Shown here piece after piece: positions 1 through 6,301 of a stretch of 64,000 bases of DNA (within the stretch, counting starts at the first letter, position 1; each line of letters opens with the position of its first letter). The notes beneath the pieces were generated by a model. The model searched no databases. It was given only the letters and a program-made list of their open reading frames with translations, and had not been told where the DNA came from. The position numbers were made by a program, and so were the translations under genes. Source of the stretch: Mageeibacillus sp. (lineage in GTDB: Bacteria > Bacillota > Clostridia > Saccharofermentanales > Saccharofermentanaceae); NCBI GenBank assembly GCA_022484595.1, contig JAKVLB010000004.1, positions 1-64,000 of the forward strand. Reading direction: 5' to 3'.

Positions 1-1014
1 CTCATTCTGCTGCGTGAGAAGTTTATCAATACTCCAGTCACCATTTTCCTCAATTTCTTCCTGCATTGCGAAGGTATCTTCGCTAATAGTCATCTTTTCA
101 ACCGGGCCACGCTTGGTCTTACGATCTGCAGCCTCATATTTACGAATTACAACATCCTCAGTCCGGCCAGCTGCAACTGTGATCAAGTAAGTCTTAATAC
201 CAGTATTCTGAAAAATACCGTCCGGAAGTTCTGCGATCATCTCCAGCTTATACATCTGTGTCACAAACTTCCTCAGATCATTTACATGTCCACCCGCGAA
301 AGTGATACGGCCCGGTAATACAATAGCCAACTCGCCAACCGCAGAAAGATGCAGTAACAGATTTTCCAGAGCTACCATATCAGTCTCACGGCACATAAAG
401 TTTTCCGCGTCCTCGGCCAGGTCTCGACCACCGAAGATTGGAACAGAGAGTATACGGTCAAATTTTTCATTCAGGAAGCCATAGGTATATATGTTGGTCT
501 CCTGAATCGTCACATTATCGTAACCTTCAAAAATCCGACTCAGCACTTTTGCATAGAGCATATTCTGGGTGGTGATTGTAAAGTTACAGTCCAGGTGAGC
601 ATCTACAGTCGATCTCAGATTCGGCACGAACTTCTCTCCCTCAGCGATCAACACCGTAGTAGCGCCTTCAATATGCTCGGCCATTTCTTTCATAAGTGGA
701 AAAGGAACAAGTAATGAGCCGTACCGCTCATATTCGATGCTCTGATACAGAAGTTTCTCCCAGTCAGGATTTTCATCTACCTGCAGGTATGCCTGATAGA
801 AATCATCTGCACCTTTAAACGGATTGACTTCACGCATCTTGCCCGACACGATCAGCATTGCTTCATATGCTTCTTCCTTATTTAATTCCTTACCCTTATT
901 CTCAGCTTTGGTTTCAGCTACAAGCATTGCGCCTGTAATCATTTGGTCTACGCTCATCGCGCCACGCAGTCTGCTGTAATATGCCCACATTCTATCTTCC
1001 TGTACTGTATTCAT
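1..1014 (-). CDS. HsdM-like N6-adenine DNA methylase fold protein, catalytically degenerate (partial, 3' end off window)
   Basis: The first 338 codons are present; the gene runs off the left edge. The ATG at 1014 follows AAGGAG by 7 nt, and that SD overlaps the stop of the upstream SymE-like gene, so the two are probably translationally coupled. The second half matches the HsdM / N6_Mtase fold: an AIVLPGRITFAGG stretch and an ELPDGIFQNTGIKTYLI stretch correspond to the family's VLP...LF..G and LP...F..TGI.T..L segments. The catalytic NPPF position reads V191-P-I-F194, so the catalytic Asn is Val. The SAM-binding glycine-rich loop reads LIAEGEK near residues 122-128 instead of D.A.GTGG. Family knowledge predicts no methyl transfer. 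It may be a DNA-binding or regulatory pseudo-methylase. The family call is firm; the role is unknown. Confidence 0.7.
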   Translation of the reverse strand, partial: MNTVQEDRMWAYYSRLRGAMSVDQMITGAMLVAETKAENKGKELNKEEAYEAMLIVSGKMREVNPFKGADDFYQAYLQVDENPDWEKLLYQSIEYERYGSLLVPFPLMKEMAEHIEGATTVLIAEGEKFVPNLRSTVDAHLDCNFTITTQNMLYAKVLSRIFEGYDNVTIQETNIYTYGFLNEKFDRILSVPIFGGRDLAEDAENFMCRETDMVALENLLLHLSAVGELAIVLPGRITFAGGHVNDLRKFVTQMYKLEMIAELPDGIFQNTGIKTYLITVAAGRTEDVVIRKYEAADRKTKRGPVEKMTISEDTFAMQEEIEENGDWSIDKLLTQQNE

Positions 1015-1025
1015 CTTCGTTCTCC

Positions 1026-1223
1026 TTATAACTCAACGTGTGAATCATCGGTAGCCTTGGTAACAACCAACTTTCCATCTTCGCAGTGAATGTCAACATT
1101 GTCGCCGGCCGCGAACCCGAACTGTTCCAACCATTGTCCTTTTAATATGATTGTGGGAGTCGGCTTGTAGTGGTAGCCGCTACTCTCATACACTTTCAAC
1201 GCTCTGTTGGCTTTGACTTTCAT
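1026..1223 (-). CDS. SymE-like / AbrB-fold small protein (toxin-antitoxin type)
   Basis: 65 residues. The core PTIILKGQWLEQFGFAAGD followed by DNVDIHCEDGKLVV is the typical SymE family pattern (P.I.LKG.WL...GF..G..V.V....GKL.I). This is an AbrB-like swapped-hairpin fold, found in SOS-induced toxins and in proteins encoded next to type I restriction loci. It lies 11 nt upstream of the degenerate methylase, whose SD overlaps this gene's stop codon. A near-consensus promoter lies about 60 nt upstream. No antisense RNA gene could be proven. It could be a transcriptional autoregulator of the pair rather than a toxin. The family call is good; the activity is inferred. Confidence 0.75.
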   Translation of the reverse strand: MKVKANRALKVYESSGYHYKPTPTIILKGQWLEQFGFAAGDNVDIHCEDGKLVVTKATDDSHVEL

Positions 1224-1279
1224 TTCCGTATCCTCCGCAAGTGCTCTCGAAATTGATCCCTTGATTAGCTTCTAAAAAG

Positions 1280-1308
1280 AATATACACCGTTCGCGGTAA
1301 TTTGTCAA
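1280..1308 (-). promoter_or_regulatory. Promoter of the symE-like/methylase operon
   Basis: Minus strand: TTGACA (1303-1308), 17-nt spacer, TATATT (1280-1285). The spacer holds a short ACCG...CGGT dyad, a possible operator. Confidence 0.8.
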
Positions 1309-1321
1309 GCATTATTCTTAT

Positions 1322-1341
1322 TTTGGTATTCGCATACCAAA
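1322..1341. promoter_or_regulatory. 8-bp perfect inverted repeat upstream of the symE-like promoter
   Basis: TTTGGTAT and ATACCAAA flank a 4-nt centre, 14 bp upstream of the -35 box. It could be an operator for the SymE-like protein or another regulator. No regulator is identified. Confidence 0.45.
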
Positions 1342-1370
1342 TTATATGATTTGACTTGAAATAGGTCAGA

Positions 1371-1431
1371 AAAATAAAGGACCCTGTGCCGTCACTCGAA
1401 TTGTCCGAGTAACAAGCTACAAGAGCCCTTT
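1371..1431 (-). terminator. Two-tier intrinsic terminator after the 92-residue ORF
   Basis: On the minus strand AAAGGGCTC pairs with GGGTCCTTT (two wobbles). An inner ACTCG/CGAGT hairpin lies within, and a run of Ts follows. It separates the small ORF from the symE-like operon. Confidence 0.65.
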
Positions 1432-1445
1432 TTAATAATACACAA

Positions 1446-1724
1446 TCAATTATTCATAGGTCTACCTGCCATCTGGAACTCATCGTGCTGTTTTATGTTC
1501 TTAAGTGCCATCATAATTGATGGACACTCTCGCTGCTTATGATAGTCCTGATCCTGGTAGTGTTTATGCCGTAAAAAAATCTTTCCACCTTTTACTTGGA
1601 TCATCCAGCAGTGCCCAGTACACTTTGATTTTAACTCGACGTAGTCCTCATCATAATCCTCTAACAATTTCAGAACCTGAAAATACGGGTCCAGCATCGC
1701 TTCCTTATCTTTTCTAATTAACAA
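1446..1724 (-). CDS. Small protein of unknown function
   Basis: 92 codons from a TTG at 1724, which has AGGAG 6 nt upstream; an internal ATG at 1697 would give 83 residues. I do not recognise the family. Its features are an acidic N-terminal half (LLEDYDEDYVELK), a C-x3-C pair around KCTGHC, and a His/Tyr-rich stretch HKHYQDQDYHKQ. It has its own downstream terminator and sits in the accessory locus beside the SymE-like pair. Its start region lies in imperfect 30-bp tandem repeats that duplicate the ribosome-binding region. Coding status rests on frame length, SD and terminator placement, so it is moderately supported. Confidence 0.5.
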   Translation of the reverse strand: MLIRKDKEAMLDPYFQVLKLLEDYDEDYVELKSKCTGHCWMIQVKGGKIFLRHKHYQDQDYHKQRECPSIMMALKNIKQHDEFQMAGRPMNN

Positions 1725-1805
1725 CTTTATCTCCTCGGCCTATCTTCATAACAATTTTGTCTCTTCGGCCCATTTTAATAATAATATTGTCAACTCAGGC
1801 CCGGC
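1725..1805 (-). repeat. Imperfect tandem ~30-bp repeats carrying SD-like sequences
   Basis: On the minus strand, units starting GGCC(G/T)(A/G)AG are followed by GA(C/T)AAA(A/G)TTGTT. Two units are well matched and an upstream third is more diverged. Each holds an AGAG/AGGAG motif about 6 nt before TTG. The unit nearest the small ORF provides its ribosome-binding site. Confidence 0.45.
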
Positions 1806-1870
1806 CTTTTAACAAAGCTATCAACACAACCTTTCATTATAAAGCACTGTTCCTGAAGCCATTTCTCAAG

Positions 1871-1933
1871 AAAAAAGCAAAGCTTATCAGTAAGCAGGAT
1901 TATCTGAAAATAATCGTTGTTCGCTGATAAGCC
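1871..1933 (-). terminator. Intrinsic terminator of the fchA-folD-rlmD operon
   Basis: On the minus strand GCTTATCAG (1924-1932) and CTGATAAGC (1882-1890) enclose a smaller GATTAT/ATAATC hairpin, with TTTTTT just downstream. Confidence 0.7.
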
Positions 1934-1957
1934 TTGTTGGGAGGGCTTCCCAGACCT

Positions 1958-3133
1958 TTATGCGTTTTGGCGCGACATCAAGACAACGGTCTCGACGTGT
2001 TCCGTCCACGGGAACATATCCACCGGCACTGCTCTTTCCGGAATGAATCCCATGGAAGCGAATAACTTCAGGTCGCGCGCCAAAGTATCCGGAGCGCACG
2101 AGACGTAGATTACTTTTCGAGGTGAGGCGACGGCGCAGGCTGCGACAAACTCAGGAGTCGTACCGAGCCTGGTAGGATCAAGAATGACAACATCGGGCTT
2201 GGTTCCTTCCGCGGCGCATCGCTCCATGTAATCAGTCGCATCGGTACAAATGAATTCTGCGTTCTTTATGTTGTTTATGCGCTTGTTCTTGTTCGCGTCT
2301 TTGACCGCTTCGGGGTTGTTCTCGACGCCGATGACGTGACCTGCAATCTTTGCTGTGCAAAGCGTTATTGTGCCGATTCCGCTGTAGCAGTCGAGTACCG
2401 TCTCATCGCCCTTCAGGCCCGCAAGCTGCAGTGCCGTTGAATACAGCCGGGCGGTCTGGGCGCTGTTGACCTGATAAAAAGAGGACGGCGAGATGGAGAA
2501 CTTCAGTCCGAGAAGCGTATCTGTGATGAATCCCGGCCCGTATTCGGTTCGTGTAGCGTCGCCGAGAATCATCGAGTCACGCCTTGTGTTGACGTTCACA
2601 AGAACCGTCGTGATTTCCGGGTGCATTGCTGTCAGTCTGTGCACGAAAAGCTTTTTCGCAGTGAAATATTTCTTTCCGATAACGAGCACAACCATGATTT
2701 CTCCGGTACTCTCGGCGACACGGACGAGAACCCGGCGGAGTTCACCGGTTCCGCTGACCTCGTTATAGATATTCATGTGAAGCTGCCCGGCGATTGCCGC
2801 ACAGTCTCGAACTATTGCGCCCGCCGTCCGGTTCTCGAGCAGACATTCGTCACAATCTATCATTCTGTGCGAACCTCGCTGATAAGGACCGCACAGAACG
2901 CGGCCGTTCTTAAGTCTCTTGAATCCTGAATGTACCTTGTTGCGGTAGTAGAAGGGGTCTTCACATTCAATAATGTCATCGACCCTGCAGATGCCGCCTA
3001 TCAGGCTGTCAACCAGTGCCTTTTTCTTTGCCGCCTGCTCGGAATACGCTGTGCCGGCGTATTCACAGCCGCCGCAAAGTTTTGCGTATCTGCAGTTATT
3101 GCGCTTCCTGTCCGGAGTCTTTCCCCTGTTCAT
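1958..3133 (-). CDS. rlmD: 23S rRNA (uracil-C5)-methyltransferase, RlmD/RumA family
   Basis: 391 residues of the TrmA/RumA family, which makes 5-methyluridine in rRNA (or tRNA) using SAM. The N-terminus has the cysteine cluster for a 4Fe-4S centre (C14, C20, C23, plus a Cys in DECLLEN), with no TRAM domain before it. The Rossmann part shows VLDCYSGIGTITL (SAM loop), GVENNPEAV, and the catalytic SCAPDTLARDL with the nucleophilic Cys. The usual DPPR motif reads DPTR. The gene starts 6 nt after the folD stop, so it is the last gene of a folate/RNA methylation operon. The exact target uridine cannot be told from sequence; RlmCD-type dual specificity occurs in Gram-positives. Confidence 0.88.
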   Translation of the reverse strand: MNRGKTPDRKRNNCRYAKLCGGCEYAGTAYSEQAAKKKALVDSLIGGICRVDDIIECEDPFYYRNKVHSGFKRLKNGRVLCGPYQRGSHRMIDCDECLLENRTAGAIVRDCAAIAGQLHMNIYNEVSGTGELRRVLVRVAESTGEIMVVLVIGKKYFTAKKLFVHRLTAMHPEITTVLVNVNTRRDSMILGDATRTEYGPGFITDTLLGLKFSISPSSFYQVNSAQTARLYSTALQLAGLKGDETVLDCYSGIGTITLCTAKIAGHVIGVENNPEAVKDANKNKRINNIKNAEFICTDATDYMERCAAEGTKPDVVILDPTRLGTTPEFVAACAVASPRKVIYVSCAPDTLARDLKLFASMGFIPERAVPVDMFPWTEHVETVVLMSRQNA

Positions 3134-3139
3134 CGCTGC

Positions 3140-3997
3140 TTACCGCTTGCTCGCGCTTTGTCTCACGCAGTTGTCCACAACGTGCTTGAGCAGAATTGAA
3201 GTTGTGACTGAACCTACTCCGCCCGGAACAGGTGTAATAGCGTCAACAATCGGTGCCACTCCATCATAGTCCACGTCCCCGCAAAGCTTCCCGTCACTAT
3301 CAACGTTCATTCCTACATCGACGACTGTCTGACCTTCACGGACATAATCCGCAGTAACCATTTTCGCGACTCCGCAGCACGCCACCACTATATCCGCCGC
3401 GCGGCACTCCTTCCGGATATCTTCCGTCTTCGTATGGCAGACCGTCACTGTCGCATTCTCGGTGATGAGCATCAGCGCCGCAGGCTTGCCTATGACGAGG
3501 CTGCGGCCGAGCACCACGGCTTTCCGCCCGCGAAGCTCAATTCCGTAATGCCTGAGCAGACTTATCACGGCCTCGGCGGTGCACGGCGCCGCGCTGTCTC
3601 TCTTCCCCGAAAGCACGCCTGACATATTGCGTATATCCATGAAATCGCTGTCCTTCCCGGGGTCAATCGCAGCAATCATATGCTCATCGCTAAGGTGACT
3701 CGGCAGCGGTCTGAACACCAGAATTCCATGAATTCCGTCATCTTCATTCATCTCGTCGAAAAGCCTGTCCAGCTGCTCCTGCGTGCAGTCCGCGGGCAGC
3801 GTATTAACTCTGACATCCGCTTCGGCAGCCCTGAATTTCTTGAGCAGTCCTCTCTCATATGCCAGGTCGTCCTCGCGCTCGCCGACCCTCAATACTCCTA
3901 ATAAAGGCGTCACTCCCGACGCCTTAAGCGCGTCAACAGCCGGTTTCAAATTCTGCACTATCTCATCAGAGACTTCTTTTCCGCCTAGTCTTCTCAT
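3140..3997 (-). CDS. folD: Methylenetetrahydrofolate dehydrogenase, FolD family, cyclohydrolase lysine missing
   Basis: 285 residues. The C-terminal half has GRSLVIGKPAALML (NADP-binding) and the family signature TPVPGGVGSVTTSILL, so the fold is clear. It oxidises 5,10-methylene-THF and, in typical members, also hydrolyses methenyl-THF. The active-site segment reads Y47-ERG-L51-L52-K53. In E. coli and B. subtilis FolD the position four residues after this Tyr is the Lys required for cyclohydrolase activity; here it is Leu. The next gene upstream, 7 nt away, encodes a separate cyclohydrolase-type protein. I infer a dehydrogenase-dominant enzyme with the hydrolase step moved to the partner. Confidence 0.88.
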   Translation of the reverse strand: MRRLGGKEVSDEIVQNLKPAVDALKASGVTPLLGVLRVGEREDDLAYERGLLKKFRAAEADVRVNTLPADCTQEQLDRLFDEMNEDDGIHGILVFRPLPSHLSDEHMIAAIDPGKDSDFMDIRNMSGVLSGKRDSAAPCTAEAVISLLRHYGIELRGRKAVVLGRSLVIGKPAALMLITENATVTVCHTKTEDIRKECRAADIVVACCGVAKMVTADYVREGQTVVDVGMNVDSDGKLCGDVDYDGVAPIVDAITPVPGGVGSVTTSILLKHVVDNCVRQSASKR

Positions 3998-4004
3998 AAT
4001 ATCC

Positions 4005-4622
4005 TCACTTAATTATCAAGCCGTTCTTTACTGTCCGGTATGCTTCACTGCAGCGGGTTCTTACTTCTTCAACCGCCGACTCGGTATCCTTATTGAGACC
4101 GAGCGCATATCCGGTGTCCTTCATCAGTTTTGTGTTGATATAGACATTCATCGCCGCGCCCTCGGCAGCCGCAATACACATCGTCGCCGCGACTCCTACA
4201 TCGCTTATTGCAAGTCTTGAACCGATTACCGCAAGACGTTCGATTATCAATGACACCTCGGCAGCCTTGCAGACCATCTCGTACGGTGCGCCGGCAGCAG
4301 TCTTCAGACAGGCTTCAAGTGTCTCCTCTCTTCCTGGTTCATCCTTTGGAATTCCGTACGCTTCTGCCAAAGGCCCGAAAACCTTCGCATCCTTCTCCAC
4401 CAGTGCCTTGAACTCCTCTGTGAGCTTTGCAGTCTTCGCCAGAACTGTATCAATCTCGTCCTGGTATTGAGCGTATTTCTTTTTCCCTGTCGTAAGATTC
4501 GCCACCATCGAGGCGAGAGCCGCTGACATCGCGCCCGCTGCTGCCGAAGCTCCTCCGCCGCCCGGAACGGGAGCACCCGAAGACAATTCTTCCAGAAACA
4601 AATCAATACTTTTCTCAGTCAT
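4005..4622 (-). CDS. fchA: Methenyltetrahydrofolate cyclohydrolase / cyclodeaminase family (FchA-like)
   Basis: 205 residues matching the FTCD_C (formiminotransferase-cyclodeaminase C-terminal) family. Visible are an N-terminal LFLEELSSGAPVPGGGG motif, a helical core, and the C-terminal DVGVAATMCIAAAEGAAMNV segment with conserved small residues. In acetogens and purine fermenters, FchA converts 5,10-methenyl-THF to 10-formyl-THF. The start has GAGGTGA upstream. It is the first gene of fchA-folD-rlmD. With a FolD lacking the cyclohydrolase Lys, this protein is the likely hydrolase. A formimino-THF cyclodeaminase role is the alternative, but no formiminotransferase is nearby. Confidence 0.82.
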   Translation of the reverse strand: MTEKSIDLFLEELSSGAPVPGGGGASAAAGAMSAALASMVANLTTGKKKYAQYQDEIDTVLAKTAKLTEEFKALVEKDAKVFGPLAEAYGIPKDEPGREETLEACLKTAAGAPYEMVCKAAEVSLIIERLAVIGSRLAISDVGVAATMCIAAAEGAAMNVYINTKLMKDTGYALGLNKDTESAVEEVRTRCSEAYRTVKNGLIIK

Positions 4623-4708
4623 ATAGTCACCTCACCGGATTTTTACCTTTTTATTTTACCCAATTATGTAATTTCCCGCACTATTATATTCGATGGCATA
4701 TTGAACAA

Positions 4709-4746
4709 TAAAAAAGTTGAAACATCCCTGCCGGTCTGCTTCAACT
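4709..4746 (-). terminator. Intrinsic terminator after the NlpC/P60 gene
   Basis: On the minus strand a 10-bp stem AGTTGAAGCA / TGTTTCAACT encloses a 12-nt loop and is followed by TTTTT. Confidence 0.85.
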
Positions 4747-4774
4747 CTTGTATGTAATTCTGTCTGAACAAGGG

Positions 4775-6112
4775 CTACGATATCATTCGCTTGATTGCTC
4801 TTATGCTCATCATATCGACGTTGCCGTATCGTACATTTCCCGCTGAATTGGACGCGTGGATGACCTGGCCGCCGCCGACATAGATTGCGACATGTCCGCA
4901 GTAACTTCCGTAGTCGTAACACACCACATCACCTAACTGAATGTCGCTTCTCGATACCGACGCGCCGTAACTGTTGCATATGGCATTGGCTCCGTGCGGG
5001 AGTGATATTCCTACCTGCGCGTAACAATACATTACAAGTCCCGAACAGTCGATTCCGTTTCTCGATGCACCCGCGAAAACATATGGTACACCGAGCATGG
5101 ACTGCGCGATACTGACGATACTCTCGCCGTTGCATCCCGTAACTGTAGGTGTGATCGTGCTTCCGCCAAAGCTCCTCGACGATCCGCCCGAACTGCTGCC
5201 CGAGCTTCCGCCTGAACGCCTTGAAGGGCGCGGCGTCGGTGTCGGAGTAGGTGTCGGCGGCGGTGTCTGCGTAGTATAGGATATATAAACATATCCGGTG
5301 ACGCCGCCCTCTGTCGTAACTTTATACCATTTATCACCTACTACCGCGCTGCAGACGAGTTTGTCTTCATCATTTACCACTGCTACCTGCTCGGCCTGAG
5401 TGGATGCTTCTGAACGGACTATCAGGCTGTCTGTATCAACCCATACTGTACGGTCAACTGTAATCTCAAGCATGGTGTCCTGAATAGTAGTAGTCAGCAC
5501 ATAGCCTTCTGAACCGTCTTCCGTCTGAATCTTCGACCATGTATCGCCGATTCCTACTCTCGTAACCTGCTGTCCCAGATGGAGCGATTCTACCGTAACA
5601 GAATCCATTGCAGGCTCCTGTTTAAGAATAGATTCATTTGCCTTTATATAATAAGTGGTGTTGTCAGCTGCGAAATACTGAGCGTCAAGAAGCTCTATCG
5701 GCAGATCGGACTGATCATATTCCTGATACACGATATATTTCGAAACATCTGAATAATCTTCGCTTCCGGAAGCGACTGCGCCGTCCGTCGCAGGCTGGGT
5801 ATCTGCTGCCGTGCCGGTGTCCGTACCGGCGTCTGCGGTCGTACCCGCATCTTCTGTCGTGCCGTCACCTGCACTCTGCGTACTTGCGTCAACAAGCTGA
5901 CTGTCATCGCTCACAAGAGCCCAGTCCTCGATTACTACATCTCCGGTTGCCGCGTCACTCACTCCGAAGACCTGTGCATACGCCTTGGCCAGTACCATCG
6001 CCGGAGATATACCCGCTCGCACTCCGATAGGAAGGCATATAAGCGGGATCGCCGCGCAGAACGCAACGACTATGGCAAGTATATGTTGTTTACGGTTATG
6101 CTTAAAAACCAT
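4775..6112 (-). CDS. Secreted SH3-domain NlpC/P60 peptidoglycan hydrolase
   Basis: 445 residues. An N-terminal hydrophobic segment (about 10-33) acts as signal or anchor. A Thr/Asp/Ala-rich spacer (70-118) follows, then two bacterial SH3-like repeats (about 152-208 and 222-280), a Pro/Thr linker (283-297), a Ser/Gly linker, and a C-terminal NlpC/P60 domain. The catalytic Cys is in GIDCSGLVMYC (C356) and the His in CGHVAIYVGGG (H407); H419 may complete the site. The family cleaves stem-peptide bonds such as gamma-D-Glu-diaminopimelate in the wall. It is monocistronic, with an extended -10 promoter upstream and its own terminator. Likely role: cell separation or wall remodelling. Confidence 0.9.
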   Translation of the reverse strand: MVFKHNRKQHILAIVVAFCAAIPLICLPIGVRAGISPAMVLAKAYAQVFGVSDAATGDVVIEDWALVSDDSQLVDASTQSAGDGTTEDAGTTADAGTDTGTAADTQPATDGAVASGSEDYSDVSKYIVYQEYDQSDLPIELLDAQYFAADNTTYYIKANESILKQEPAMDSVTVESLHLGQQVTRVGIGDTWSKIQTEDGSEGYVLTTTIQDTMLEITVDRTVWVDTDSLIVRSEASTQAEQVAVVNDEDKLVCSAVVGDKWYKVTTEGGVTGYVYISYTTQTPPPTPTPTPTPRPSRRSGGSSGSSSGGSSRSFGGSTITPTVTGCNGESIVSIAQSMLGVPYVFAGASRNGIDCSGLVMYCYAQVGISLPHGANAICNSYGASVSRSDIQLGDVVCYDYGSYCGHVAIYVGGGQVIHASNSAGNVRYGNVDMMSIRAIKRMIS

Positions 6113-6140
6113 TAACTGTTACCTTTCACAATTATGCCCT

Positions 6141-6149
6141 ATTATAACA
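6141..6149 (-). promoter_or_regulatory. Extended -10 promoter of the NlpC/P60 gene
   Basis: The minus strand reads TGTTATAAT (TG-n-TATAAT), about 30 nt upstream of the start. There is no good -35 box. Confidence 0.6.
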
Positions 6150-6213
6150 CCCTGTCAGGATCAATCCATAACCAAAGCTGTGGCAATAGTGCAGAAATTA
6201 TTCTGTCCGGCGC

Positions 6214-6251
6214 ACAAAAAAACGCCGAAGGTGTATATACCCTCCGGCGTT
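6214..6251 (-). terminator. Intrinsic terminator of rpoBC
   Basis: On the minus strand AACGCCGGAGG / CCTTCGGCGTT forms a stem with a 9-nt loop, followed by a run of Ts. Confidence 0.92.
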
Positions 6252-6301
6252 ATTATAGTCTTTGATACCAGTGTTATGCTTTACAATTACGTGTCAAAGG
6301 C

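Noticed and set aside
1224-1345. LexA box upstream of the symE-like gene
   Set aside because: No CGAAC-n4-GTTCG type site; the half-match near the -10 lacks the second arm.
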